Positions 45,654-57,425 of a DNA stretch of 64,000 nucleotides are shown piece by piece. The stretch lies in NCBI GenBank assembly GCA_037447655.1, contig JBBHKE010003374.1:62001-126000 (forward strand), in the 5' to 3' direction. Each line of letters begins with the position of its first letter. The stretch's first letter is position 1. The stretch is from Zygnema cylindricum. Taxonomy: Eukaryota > Streptophyta > Zygnematophyceae > Zygnematales > Zygnemataceae. The translations under genes and the position numbers were made by a program. Under the pieces are notes generated by a model, which had not been told where the DNA came from, did not search any database, and worked only from the letters and a program-made list of their open reading frames with translations.

Positions 45654-48600
45654 CACCTAGCTAACGAAGCCTAACAAAGCTTGGCTAGAAAAGCCTAGTA
45701 AAGTCTGGCTAGCGAAGCCTAGTAAAGCCTAGCTACCGAAGCTCGGCTAAGCCTAGCTATGGAAGCATAGCTAGCGAAGCATGACGCTTGGCTAGCAATG
45801 CCTAGCAAAGTCTGGCTAGCGAAGCCTAACAAAGCATGGCTAGCGAAGCCTAGCAAAGCCTGGCTAGCGAAGTCTAGCAAAGCTTGGCTAACGAAGCGTA
45901 TCAAAGCATAGCCAACGAAGCCTAGCAAAGTCTAGCTAGCGAATCTTATCAAATCCTATCAAGCGAAGCCTAGTAATGCCTAGCAAGCGAAGCCTAGCAA
46001 AGCCTGGCTAGCGTAGCCTAGCAAAGGTTGCCTAGCAACGCCTAGCAAAGCCTGGCTAGCAAAGCCTAGCTAGCGAAGCCTTGCTAGCAAAGTCTAGCTA
46101 GAAAAGCACTGCCAGCGAATACTAGCAAAGCCTAACTAGCGAAGCCTAGCAAGGGAAACCCAGAAAGCTTGGCTACTTAAGCCTAGCTAGCAAAGCTTGG
46201 CTAAGGAAGCCTAGCAAAGCTTGGCTACGTTAGCCTAGCGAGGCAAGCCTAGCTAGGAAAGCCTAGCTAGCGAAGCCTAGCTAGGAAAGCCTAGCTAGCG
46301 AAGCCTAGCTAGCAAAGCCTAGTTAGGAAAGCCTAGCTAGCGAAGCCTAGCTAGCAAAGCCTAGCTAACAAAGCCTGGCAAAGCTTAGCTAGCGAAGCAA
46401 TAAGAAAGCCTAGAAAGCAAAGCCTAGCTAGGGAAGCAAAGACAAGTCTAGCTAGCAAAGCCTAGGTAGCGAAGCCTATCAAAGCTTGGCTAGAAAAGCA
46501 TAGCAAAGCCTAGCTAACGAAGCCTAGCAAAACCTGGCTAGCAAAGCCTAGCAAAGCCTGGCTAGCGAAGCGTAGGAAGGCCTTTCTAGCGAAGCCTATG
46601 AAAGCCTAGCTAGCAAAGCCTAGCAAAGCTTAGCTAGCAATCCTAGCAAAGCCTCGCTAGCGAAGCCTAGCAAAGCCTTGCTAGCGAAGCCTAGCAAAGC
46701 CTAGCTATCAAAGCCTAGCTAGCAAAGTCTTGCTAGCAAAGCATAGCTAGCAAATCCTAGCTTGCGAAGCCTAGCAAAGCTTCTCTAGAGAAGCTTAGGA
46801 AAAGCCTAGCTAGCGAAGCCTAGCAACGCCTAGCTAGCGAAGTTATCAAAGCTTGGCTAGCAAAGCCTAGCAAAACCTAGGGAAGCTTAGCGAGGCCTAG
46901 CTAGCAAAGCCTAGCTAGCGATACCTAGCAAAGCTTCGCTAGAGAAGCCTAAGAAAAGCCTAGCTAGCTACGTCTACCAAAGCCTAGCTAGCGAAGCCTA
47001 GCAAAGCCTGGCTAGCCAAGACTAGCAAAGCCTAGCTAGCAAAGTCTAGCTAGCGAAGCCTAGCAAAGCCTGGCTAGCAAATCCTAGCTAGCAAAGCGTA
47101 GCAAAGCCAAGCTAGCAAAACGTAGCTAGCGAAGCCTAGCAAAGCCTAGCTAGCGAAGCGTAGCTAGTAAAGCCTAGCTAGCGAAGCCTAGCAAAGCTTG
47201 GATAGGGAAGCCTAGGAAAGCCTAGCTAGCAAAACGGAGCTAGCGAAGCCTATCAAAGCTTGGCTAGCAAAGCCTATCAAAGCTTGGCTAGCGAAGCCTA
47301 TCAAAGCTTGGCTAGTGAAGCCAAGCAAAGCCTGGCTAGCGAAGCCTAGCAAAGCCTGGCTAGCGAAGCTTATCAAAGTCTAGCAAGCGAAGCCTAGCAA
47401 AGCCTGGCTACAGAAGCTTAGCAAAGTCTGGCTAGAGAAGCCTAGCAAAACCTAGCTAACAATGCTTGGCTAGCAAAGCCTAGCAAAGCTTGGTTGGCAA
47501 AGCGTGGCTAGCGAAGCCTAGCTAGTGAAGCTTAGCAAAGCCTAGCTAGCGAAGCCTAGCTAGCAAAGCCTAGCTAGCAAAGCGTAGCTAGCAAAGCCTA
47601 GCTAGCAAAGCCTAGCTAGCAAAGCCTAGCTAGCGAAGCCTAGCAAAGCTTTGGTAGCGAAGCGTAGGAAAAGCCTAGCTAGCAAAGCATAGCAACACCT
47701 AGCTAGCCCAAGCCTGTCAAAGCTTGGCTAGCGAAGCCTAGCAAAGCCTAGCTAGCAAATCCTAGCTAGCGAAGCATAGCAAAGCTTCGTTGGAGAAGCC
47801 TAGCTAGAAAAGCGTAGCAAAGCCTAGCTAGCAAAGCCTAGCAAATCCTGGTTAGCGAAGCCTAGCTAGCAAAGCCTAGCAAGTCTTGGCTAGCGAAGCC
47901 TAGCTAGCCAAGCCTAACAAAGCCTGGTTAGCGAAGCCTAGCAAAGCCTAGCTAGCAAAGCCAAGCAAAGCCTGGCTAGCAAAGCTTAGCAAAGCATGGC
48001 TATTGAAGCCTAACATAGCCAGGATAACGAAGCGTAGCAAAGCTTGGCGAGCGAAGCCTATCAAAGTCTAGCTAGCAAAGCCTAGCTAGCGAACCCTGGC
48101 TAGCGAAGCCTAGCAAAGCCTTGCTAGAAAAGACTAGCTAGGGAAGCCTAGCTAGCAAAGCTTAGCTTGCGAAGCATAACTAGTGAAGCCTAGCTAGCAA
48201 AGCCTAGCTAGCGAAGCCAGGAAAAGCTTCGCTAGCAAATCAATAGGAAAGCTCAGCTAGCAAAGCCTAGCTAGCGAAGCAAAGGAATGTCTAGCTAGCG
48301 AAGCCTAGCAAAGCCTAGCTAGCGAAGCCTATCTAAGCCTGGCTAGCAAAGCCTAGCTAGCGAAGCCTAGCAAAACCTGGCTAGCAAATCCTATCAAAGC
48401 CTAGGTAACGAAGCCGAGCACAACCGGGTTATCGAAGCCTAGCAAAGCCTATCTAGCAAAACCTAGCTACCGAAGCCTACCAAAGCAAAGCTAGCAAAGC
48501 CTAGCTAGCGAAACCTAGCAAAGCTTGGCTAGCGAAGCCTATGAAAGCCTAGCTAGCGAAGCCTAGCTAGCAAAGCATAGCTAACAAAGCTCAAGAAAGC

Positions 48601-50006
48601 ATAGCCAGCAATGCCTAAGAGCCTAGCTAGCAATGCCTAAGAAAGCCTAGCTAGCGAAGACTATTAAAGCTTGGCTAGCAAAGCCTAGCAGCCTTAGCTA
48701 GCGAGCCTAGCAAAGTTTAGCTAGCCTTACCACAGATCTAGCGAAGCCCATCAAATCCATTACCGAAGCCTAGCAAAGCCTTGCTAGAGAAGCCTAGCAA
48801 AGCTTGGCTAGAGAAGCCTAGCAAAGGCTAGCTAGCGAAGCCTAAAAATCCTAGCTAGCGTAGCTTAACAAAGCCTGTTTAGCCAAACTTAGCAAATTTT
48901 GGCAAGTGAAGCGTATCTAGTGAAGCTTAGCTAAGCCTACCTAGCGAAGCCAAGCAAGCAAAGCCTAGCTAGCATAGCCTAGCTAGCAAATCCTAACTAG
49001 CGAAGCCTAGCAAAGCTTGGCTAGTGAGACCTAGGAAAGCCTAGCTAGCGAAGCCTAGCAAAGCTTAGCAAGCGAAGCCTATCAAAGCTTGGCTAGAGAA
49101 GCCTAGCTACCACAGCTTAGCTAGCAAAGCTTAGCTAGCGAAGCCTATAAAAGATTCGCTAGGGAAGCCTGGCAAAGCCTAGCTAGCGAAGCCTAGCAAA
49201 GCCTGGCTAGGGAAGCCTATCACAGCCTAGCTAGCGAAGCCCATCAAAGCCTAACTAGCGAAGCCTAGCAAAGCCTGGCTAGCGAAGCATAGATAAGCCT
49301 GGCTTGGGAAACCTAGATAGCGAAGCCTAGCAAAGCCTAGCTAGCGAAGCCTAGCTAGCAAAGCCTATCGAGCAAAGCCTAGTTAGCCAAGCCTAGGAAA
49401 GCCTAGCTAGCGAAGCCTAGCTGGAAAAGATTAGCTAGCAAAGCCTAGCTAGCAAAGCCTATGAATGCTTGGCTAGCGACGCTTAGCAAAGCCTGGTTAG
49501 CGAAGCCTAGCAAAGCTTGGCTAGCAAAGCCTAGAAAAGCCTGGCTAGCCAAGCTTAGCAAATCTTGGCTAGCGAAGCTTAGCAAAGCCTAGCAAAGTGT
49601 GGCTAGCGAAGCCTAGTTTGCGAATCCTAGCAAAGCTTGGATATCGAAGCGTAGCTAGTGAAGCTTTGCAAATCCTAGCTAGCGAAGCCTAGCTAGGGAA
49701 ACTTAGGAAAGCTTGGCTAGCGAAGCTTATCAAAGCCTAGTTAGTAAAGCCTAGAAGAGCCTTGCTAGCAAAGCTTAGCAAAGCTTGGCTAGCGAAGCCT
49801 ATCAAAGCCTAGCTAGCGAAGCCTAGCAAAGCGTGGATAGCGAAGCCTAGCTAGCGAAGCCTAGCTAGGATAGCCTAGCTAGCGAAGCCTAGCAAAGCTT
49901 AGCTAGCAAAGCCTAGGAAAGCCTAGCGTATGAAGCTTAGCAAAGCTTGGTTAGCGAAGCCTAGGAAATCTTAGCTAGCGAAGCGTAGCTAGCAAAGCGT
50001 AGCTAT
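45654..50006. repeat. CTAGCTAGC satellite, main block (about 4.35 kb)
   Basis: More than 150 diverged copies of the 24-bp type unit. Each unit carries the palindrome CTAGCTAG. Frames over it are saturated with TAG. No spacer or CRISPR-like regularity. Copies differ by scattered substitutions, so the array is not freshly amplified. Confidence 0.92.
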
Positions 50007-50560
50007 CTGAAGCCCATAAAATTTGCAGATCCAAAAGAAGTTAATCTAGATAGTGTCGAATCCAATTTGATTTAAACCCAAATGAATGATCCCTTGACAA
50101 TTAAAATCCCAATACAACTTCACCCCTGTGAAGATAAGACTTTCTGTGTGCTCAGTTCCACCACAGAATGCAAAGCTTGAATATGTGTTTTGGAGAATAT
50201 TCCCCACTTTGACTTTCCCACTGAATAAATGCCACCCTAGCACGCAAAATCATCTGACCGACTACACCCTTGTGTAGCCTAGACTCCCCTGAGTCAGGAG
50301 CAAAAAGAATCACTGAATTTGCTCACCCGAACATTAATTTATGGCTGGTCAAAGATGACCTTTATAGCTACAAACTCCCTTAGAGAGAGGTACCGAAATA
50401 GTCTGCCTACTCATGACTACCTACTAAACCCTAGTCCAATAGTAACACTATATAGGACAAGAAGGTACGATGGGCGATGTACTTATTTTACGGTCATTGT
50501 ACGACATGGTCTACAAGGTGACATCTGCCAAATCGGGAGCCATTGATTTATGTATTTTCT
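50007..50560 (-). mobile_element. Right arm of foldback element G1
   Basis: Starts CTGAAGCCCATAAAATTTGC at the satellite edge. It is homologous, in the same orientation, to the right arm of G2 (55642-56190), sharing GATCCAAAAGAAG, AATGATCCCTTGACAAT, GAATGCAAAGCTTGAATATG and TACGACATGGTCTACAAGG. It is therefore inverted relative to the class of left arm at 44668-45653. Confidence 0.65.
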
Positions 50561-50895
50561 AGGTTTGTATTGGACAAATAGGTTTGTATTGGACAAATAA
50601 ATAGAGTGTTGAAAAGCAAATTTATGTATTTTCTAGGTCTGTATTGGAAAAATAAATAGAATGTTGAAAAGAGGTGATTAATATTTCACTTCTATATTTT
50701 AGTTAGAATGTAAAGAGAAAGAAAGAGAAGACCAAAGGCACGCCATGGCTGCCGCATCATTTAGAAGGAGGCAGAATGAATTAGAAGGTATTTTACTACT
50801 TTTAGTTCCCCGGTGTGCCGCGGCCGGATTTTAACCGGGGTCTGTAATCTGATATACAAACCAACGTCTAATCCATTAAGTCACTGACGAAACGA
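50561..50895 (-). mobile_element. SINE-like element with tRNA-like head
   Basis: The plus strand reads TATTTTCTAGGTCTGTATTG, then GCCATGGCTGCC, then a tRNA-like part. On the minus strand the last part (about 50880-50810) reads like a tRNA: ACTTAATGGATTAGACGTTGG (D-arm-like), and CCGGTTAAAATCCGG, a T-arm-like hairpin with a 7-base loop. Homologous segments occur in the G-element arms and in tandem at 53710-54480. Confidence 0.5.
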
Positions 50896-51005
50896 TACAC
50901 GTGCAACGTTTCACGCCTATCTAACTGTTAATTCAAAGGACTAATTCGCAGCAAACTAACGAAAACGCGCATTAATCAAGTTATGCATGGAAGCGAATCG
51001 AAGCC

Positions 51006-51015
51006 NNNNNNNNNN
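51006..51015. other. Assembly gap (10 N)
   Basis: Ten undetermined bases. The sequences on either side may not be truly adjacent. Confidence 0.99.
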
Positions 51016-51249
51016 CGAGAGAACAAACACGTACACCAGCACAGAAGCCCGGGCTACCACAGGTAAACGAAGCAACGAGGGTACCCTTTCTAAACTAGGT
51101 TCGCATGCTGTGATAAGCGCTGTGGCAACACTGATAGCGATATCTTCCCCCGAAAAGATAAGCAGCTCTCCAAAAAATATAATAAGGAAGCGCAGTCTAG
51201 CTACAACAAAACCAATTACCACGGGCAGCGTAGAAGCCACTGTAACAAG

Positions 51250-53340
51250 ACCGCTTGGGACCCCCTTCTATAGCGATAGTCACAACGGTGTCGCGAATAG
51301 TGTCGTACGCTTGGATCAAATCTTTCCCATGGGAGCAACGAAGCAAATGGACACCATCGGGCCCGAAGACACGACCACATGCACAAACAAGAGAGCCAAG
51401 TAAAGGAGGATGGGGAAGGCCGAGGCGAAATCGCAGGTCGGTGGTGAATTAAGCAGGTGGTAATCAGAGAGTGGAAAAAATAGGTGTGGCAAAAAGCAAA
51501 GACCTAGAACGAGGTCCACCACAAGAGAAGACCAGCACGAGAAGAATCGGAGGGAAGCGCCTCGAGAAGCTCGGATTTAATAGCGGCGACAACTCAATCG
51601 GAAATCGATCCCTAGACACGCTCAACGGATTTTGTAACAAGGGTGGAGAAAATTGGCACATCCACTAGAACATAGGGAGGAAGAGAACGTGAAGCGTCCA
51701 ATAGAGATCGTTGGAAGGAGAACACACCGTCTGAAACCTGCGAGATAAAAGAAGCTAGAGCGGCGGTGTCCCCTGCAAAGAAACATGAAACAAGAGTAGA
51801 GGCAATAAGACACCAACTTCCCAAATAGGCAGCGAAACCAACACGAGCAGTCGATAATAGACCCAACCCCCCAGTACAGACATGGAGGTATGCCTGAATG
51901 CGGGCCGATGGCCGAGACTCTCGATCAAATGCCCCACGACCTAACAGAGTGTGGTGGACGTCCATGAGGCGATCATCAAAATCCTAGAGAGAGGAGACAA
52001 ATGTCGAGGTGGGAGGGGAAGTACTAGTAAGGTAAGAAGGGCGGTGGGAAAAACACATGGTTAGCATAACAAAAGCAACTTGGGGATCGGGAAGGTGAGG
52101 AAGGTCGTCCACTTGGGCCACATCTGTCTCCAAGGCAACATGAAGGAATTGGGTCACAAAAGTATCCGAACGAAGGGGGCAACCAAGTACACGAATGCCA
52201 GCAGAGGGAGAAGGGGTTTGAAAACCAAGAGGGTGAGTAAGCGAAAGTAGAATATCTTAACGAAACCGAATAACACACTTCAACGGCTGGACTAAAAGGT
52301 TGAGTTCGGCTAAACGTTCCCTGAAAAAATCATATGCTACCACGACTTGTTCCCTAGGCCCAAAAATGTGCGTATCATCTGCGACCGAAGGGAAAAGGCA
52401 AGAAGGGAAGGCGGTTGCGGAGGCACGAAGGGCCCGGTAATGGGCGAGGGCGATCAAAGGTCCGTCGAGAGGGTCGCCTTGGCGAGTGCCAATAGCAGAG
52501 GAGAGAGGAATGAGATCACCATCAGCGGAGAAGGAAAGGCTGCTTGTCAAAGAATATAAAGCCTTCACAAACAAAATAATTGGCCAATCAGAGATAGAGC
52601 CACCATAAGCTTTGAAAAAATCACATTCCGATCCACCGTATTAAAGGCATTCGAAACGTCGACCTGAAGGACCAACCAATCCGGATGTATACCCAACAAA
52701 GCTCGATTACAGTAGACCACGACCTCACAACCCCCTCTCGTGGGCACTCCAAACTGATGAAAAGATAAATAATCATGGAAAGCTCGTTGGAGCTGGAGAC
52801 ATATTGCACGAGCCACCAATCTATATAAAACCGCTCCCACGACAATAGGGCGGATCCCACCATTAAGTTTGGCGACTGCTATAAGGCGGGACGCTGTGAG
52901 AAGATCACAGATCTAGGGGGAACATCCCCACTTGCAATAAGAGAACATACTCAAGAAAACACATCGAACCCCAGGGCACCCAATTCAGGGGGCAAAACAT
53001 CCCGAAACAACTCACACACTATGCCCCCCGCTGAAAGGTGAGGAGAAGAGCTAAGAGCCTTAATGAAAACCTCTCGATCGAAAGTAAAACTCTCAGAAGG
53101 CTCAAAGGTGTGGATGGAAGGGGGTAAAGGGGAAGGTGCAAAGGGGTGGAGAGCTCGAATGACCTCAATAGTGGAAGAAGATTCTGGGGCAGGGGTGAAT
53201 GGCTGTAGGGCCCGAACTGCTCGAGGAAGCTCACCGACACGACCTAAGTGAATTGCTCGACGATAAGAGGTCGGGACATCTGACGGCCTTGGTGACCGAC
53301 GTGGTATGAAAGAGATGTTCGATACCTGATCCTACGTTCT
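51250..53340 (-). mobile_element. LINE-type retrotransposon, longest copy, degenerate
   Basis: The copy contains reverse transcriptase motifs in two frames, and the downstream region matches the 36.7-kb copy (KSELLEALPSDSSRAG, then the zinc-knuckle region). Frameshifts separate the parts. It is homologous to 1-330. The 3' end does not reach the shared GGTTTACCATC block: similarity stops near 51250, shortly before the gap. Confidence 0.75.
52257..52863 (-). pseudogene. Reverse transcriptase domain fragment, frameshifted
   Basis: Upstream frame (52840-52565): VLQVDVSNAFNTVDRNVIF carries the first catalytic aspartate. Next frame (52574-52257): GTRQGDPLDGPLIALAHYRA and SVADDTHIFGP, the latter a variant of the F/YxDD box (here VADD). 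The order is correct for a non-LTR reverse transcriptase. One frame change separates the two parts, so the protein cannot be made as it stands. Confidence 0.78.
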
Positions 53341-53357
53341 ACCCCCTTCGCAGCCTT

Positions 53358-53575
53358 GAATCGTAATTAGCGTTAATATTTTTTTCGCCACTGAAAACAT
53401 CTTTTCTCTGTACACATTTGTCCAATTTTCAATTTAAGACCGTCATTTCTGAGCTGAGAATATTACCTTTCAATCGCAACCCTCGGATCCACAAACCGAC
53501 ATGTGTGTACGAATAAAAGAGGTTTTAAAAGACGGAAAAAACATTTACGCTAATTACGATTCATGGTTGTAGTAT
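53358..53575. repeat. Short stem-loop repeat (family A-short)
   Basis: Contains AACATCTTTTCTCTGTACAC near the left and ACATGTGTGTACGAATAAAA near the right (imperfect inverses). The right end is CTAATTACGATTCATGGTTG before TA. Same architecture as 31205-31411. Confidence 0.6.
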
Positions 53576-53709
53576 ATGGTGTTTTGTTGCAGATATTTCA
53601 GCATAATTTGCACACGTTTTTCACTGAAACTGCTTATCACGTTTTTTTGATTCCAGGTAACAAGAATATGTGCGCTGTAAAGTTTTTTCATTCATAAAGA
53701 CTCCTGTAC

Positions 53710-54480
53710 CGTTTGTACTTTACAACTAATTGTCATTCCTAAATGTTGATATTTGAGTATTTTCTAGGTCTATTTTAGGATAGGAAAATAGCAGAGGCAG
53801 TCTGCCTCTAAACTTCTTCTCCAAGACCCCACACTTGTTGTAGTCACTAGAGGCTGAAGAGGGAGCTAGAGCCATGGCTGCCTAAGCTGGCTAGAGAGAA
53901 AAGGAGTAGAATGTGAGTAGATTTACCAAAAGGTATGACGGATGCAGGATTTGATCCGTTTGTACTTTACAACTAATTGTCATTCCTAAATGTTGATATT
54001 TGAGTATTTTCTAGGTCTATTTTAGGATAGGAAAATAGCAGAGGCAGTATGCCTCTAAACTTCTTCTCCAAGCCCCCACACTTGTTGTAGTCACTAGAGG
54101 TTGAAGAGGGAGCTAGAGCCATGGCTGCCTAAGGTGGCTAGAGAGACAGGGAGTAGAATGTGAGTAGATTTACCAAAAGGTATAACGGATGCAGGATTTG
54201 ATCGTTTGTACTTTACAACTAATTGTCATTCAAATGTTGATATTTGAGTATTTTCTAGGTCTATTTTAGGATAGGAAAATAGCAGAGGCAGTCTGCCTCT
54301 AAACTTCTTCTCCAAGCCCCCACACTTGTTGTAGTCACTGGAGGCTGAAGAGGGAGCTAGAGCCATGGCTGCCTAAGCTGGCTAGAGAGACAGGGAGCAG
54401 AATGTGAGTAGATTTACCAAAAGGTATGACGGACGCAGGATTTGATCCTGGTACCTGCCGTCTGTCATAGTAGCCGTTAG
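53710..54480 (-). repeat. Three tandem copies of a 247-bp SINE-containing unit
   Basis: Units begin CGTTTGTACTTTACAACTAA at 53710, 53957 and 54203. Each contains TGTTGATATTTGAGTATTTT, TAGTCACTAGAGG or TAGTCACTGGAGG, GAGCTAGAGCCATGGCTGCC and CAGGATTTGATC. The last copy continues into the left arm of foldback G2. The three units are nearly identical, so the amplification is recent. Confidence 0.8.
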
Positions 54481-56860
54481 CTTTGACCGTTTAGTCTAGA
54501 ACATGTGCTAAGGAATATAGGGTTTGATATTTATTTAAACATATACACGTAGGTTTTCCCATTTAACTAGATTACGGTCTATAGGGCATAGAAACAGTTG
54601 TACTTTTAGTACCGGACGAAATAAGTAGTAGGGACATTTGTTTCGACCGTCTGTTTTAATGACGATGTTAATCGGACGGCCGCGGTTAGCGCCGACATCG
54701 CAAAAAGGAAAATTTGGCAGTTTGCAAACGCCGCCGCTCTGGATGACACGTGGCAACATTATACGAGCTTACGGAATTTCTGGAACGAAAGAAAACAAAT
54801 TTGAAAGTGACAAATGTCGCACTATGGCGACTTCGTACATTGTACGTACAGAAAGTCTCCGGCACATGTACTTTCTGTACGGTACCATTTTTTAGACGTG
54901 GCATGATCTAATGCCACGTGGAGGGATAAGATTTGGAAGCAGGGTTTCCGGAATGGTTTTCTGGCGGTTTGCTGAGCATATGTCCGCGGGTGACACGTGG
55001 CGAAAGATGATTGGACAACGGGTATCATGGAGGGAGCAACTTCGGTTCAAGAAGTGACACGCGTCATCGGAGCGGCCATGCCAACTATGGCCGTACAAGA
55101 AGTACAGCGGTACCCGTACCTTCTTGTACCTTACAGTCATTTGATTGGATAGGTACATTAGTAGTAGGCTTAGAGAGGTAGTTTAGGACTTAGAATATTT
55201 TTGGATTCAGCCTCTCTCCTAGGGAGCTTCTGTATTTATGGACCAACTATGGTCAGCAATAACTTAATGCTCGGGTGAGCAATTTCAGTGATTCTTTTTG
55301 CTGCGGACTCAGGGGAGTCTAGACTACACAGGGGTGTATTTGGTCAAAGTTATTGCCTACCAGGGTGGCTAAATTTCTAAAGGAAAGTCAAAGTGGGTGA
55401 ATGTGTCCTAATCTCATATTCTAACTTTGCATTCTGTGGTGGAACTAAGCACACACAATGTCTTATTTTACAGGGGTGAAGCTGTAATGGGGTTCTGATT
55501 GTCAAGGAGTCAATCATTTGGGTTTATATAAACTTGGTTCGGCACTCTCTAGATTATCTTCTTTGGATCTGCAAATTCTGTGTGGCAATGGAGCCCATAG
55601 AATTTCACTAAAGACTCTGAAATTCTATGGGCTCCATTGCCCACAGAATTCGCAAATCCAAAAGAAGCTAATCTAGATAGTGCCGCCTCCAAGTTGATAT
55701 AAGCCCAAATGAATGATCCCTTGACAATCAGAACCCCAATAGAACATCACCCTTGTAAAGAGAAGAACTTCTGTGTGCTCAGTTCCACCACAGAATGCAA
55801 AGCTTGAATATGTGTTTTGGACAATATAACCCGCTTTGACTTTCCCACTTAATAAGTGCCACCCTGGCACGGAAAGTATCTGACCGAATACACCTCTAAT
55901 TAGCTTGAACTCCCTTGAGTCGGCAGCAAAAAAAATCACTGAATTTGCTCACCCGAACATTAAGTTATGGCTGGTCAAAGATGACCTTTATAGTTACAAG
56001 CTCTCTTAGAGAGAGGTACCTAAACATCACTAAGTCTTGGTATGCCTACTCACGACTACCTACTAATAAACCCTAGTCCAATAGGAACACTTTATAATAT
56101 AAGAAGGTACAATGGGCGATGTACTTATTGTACGCATATTGTACGACATGGTCTACAAGGTGACACCTATCAAATCGGGAGCCATGGTTCCTCCTCCCAT
56201 CTTCTTTGGTATCAAATAACGTGGTGCCACGTGGCACCGAGTGACGCTATCTCCGAATGCCTCCAAAAGCTCACTTCGCGTGGCGGCTACAATGCCGACC
56301 GTCAGAACAAAACATATTTTACACGGTTCAGATTCGCGTACATGCATGAATTGCTCCTCTTCGTTAGTCTGGTGTTAATTAGCCCCTGCGTCAAGGTTTA
56401 TATATCTTTGACACCCGATACCTGTATCATTTCGTTAACGCCTTATTGAATAAGGCATACCACTACAAATATATCCATAGACCCTGGTTCAAATTTAGTC
56501 TATAACTGCTTTTGGTTATTTGTTAGTTTGTGAGAATTCTCTACTTTTACATTTATAAATACATATTGTACCCTACGTATTTCATCGTTTACTCTAAGCT
56601 ATAGGCTAAAGCTAACGGCTTTCAGAGGATGGTAGGTACCAGGATCAAATATTGATTCCGGCATTCCTCTTTTGGTACAAACTACGAATTAGCCTATCCT
56701 CTTTAGACAGCCATGGCCTAGCTCTCAGCTCTCTCTCTGGTCTTCAGTGACTGCAACAAGTATGAGGACCGGAGAGAGTTAAGCGAGAAGCAAGCTGCCT
56801 TTGCTGACTTATTCTATTTATTTTTCCAATACAGACCTAGAAAACACATAAATTTCAACA
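54235..56860. mobile_element. Foldback element G2, 2.6-kb imperfect palindrome
   Basis: Begins TGTTGATATTTGAGTATTTT and ends ACATAAATTTCAACA. The arms meet at about 55612, where the innermost 23 bp of each arm are a perfect match. Further pairs: GCAAATTCTGTG with CACAGAATTCGC, ACTTTGCATTCTGTGGTGG with CCACCACAGAATGCAAAGC, and CAATTTCAGTGATTCTTTTT with its inverse near 55930. Each arm carries a SINE-like outer part and CACGTG-containing blocks. No reading frame for a transposase. Direct copies of a 35-bp flank (GTTTGTACTTTACAACT) occur outside both ends. Confidence 0.75.
55584..55641. repeat. Perfect 23-bp hairpin with 12-nt loop
   Basis: 55584-55606 and 55619-55641 are exact inverses (core ATGGAGCCCATAGAATTTC). 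Pairing continues outward with a few mismatches into the foldback arms. If transcribed it would give a miRNA-precursor-like stem. Confidence 0.9.
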
Positions 56861-56906
56861 GACTCCTATACGGTTTGTACTTTACAACTGATTCAGTGAG
56901 TTCAAA

Positions 56907-57425
56907 TCATAGTTCAAAAGTAGGCGTTTTTATGGTAGGCCTTTGGTAGGCCCACAAAACATGGCACTAAACTCGCGTAGAGTAGGCATACTGTATGTGT
57001 GTGAGTTGTGCACACTCTTGTACGAACATACGAATGTGGCGTATGATCATAATACAACGCACATCGACGGACAATTTTTTTTAGCGAACTAAAAAACTCA
57101 GACGCTCAAAAATGCATACGCTAATATGACAGATAGTCCTATCGTAAGTTGTGTTTTGGGATTTTCATGTGATCTCCTTAGATCGCTACTTTGATCAGTG
57201 ACGGTCCGATTGTCCGAATTTAACGGTTTTTAAAAAAAATACCTCAAAACTCACAGAAAAAAAAATTGTCCGAATGTTTTTCAAAATTTAGAAATGACGT
57301 TTAATTCTCTATTGATCGATGTGCAACTCAACCCTGTTACAACATGGGTCTTAAGGTCATATTGTATGTTTTACATACAATAGGCATGTTGTATGGGCCT
57401 ACTTTCACCTACTTTTGAACTATGG
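56907..57425. mobile_element. TIR element M3
   Basis: TCATAGTTCAAAAGTAGG at the left end and CCTACTTTTGAACTATGG at the right end. Flanks TTCAAA and TTCTAA are a plausible diverged 6-bp duplication. It carries the same internal blocks as M1 (GTAAGTTGTGTT, CATATTGTATGTTTT). Confidence 0.72.

Noticed and set aside
45719-45928. 69-codon repetitive frame (ALLGFASQ-like) in the satellite
   Set aside because: A by-product of the 24-bp unit in a stretch that happens to lack TAG in one frame; neighbouring units break it.
44011-50006. CRISPR-like or gene-family repeat array
   Set aside because: There are no unique spacers, units are contiguous and variable, and the setting is a eukaryotic genome. It is a satellite.
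53744-56860. LTR retrotransposon with TG...CA ends
   Set aside because: The arms are inverted, not direct; there is no primer-binding site, polypurine tract or gag-pol remnant between them.
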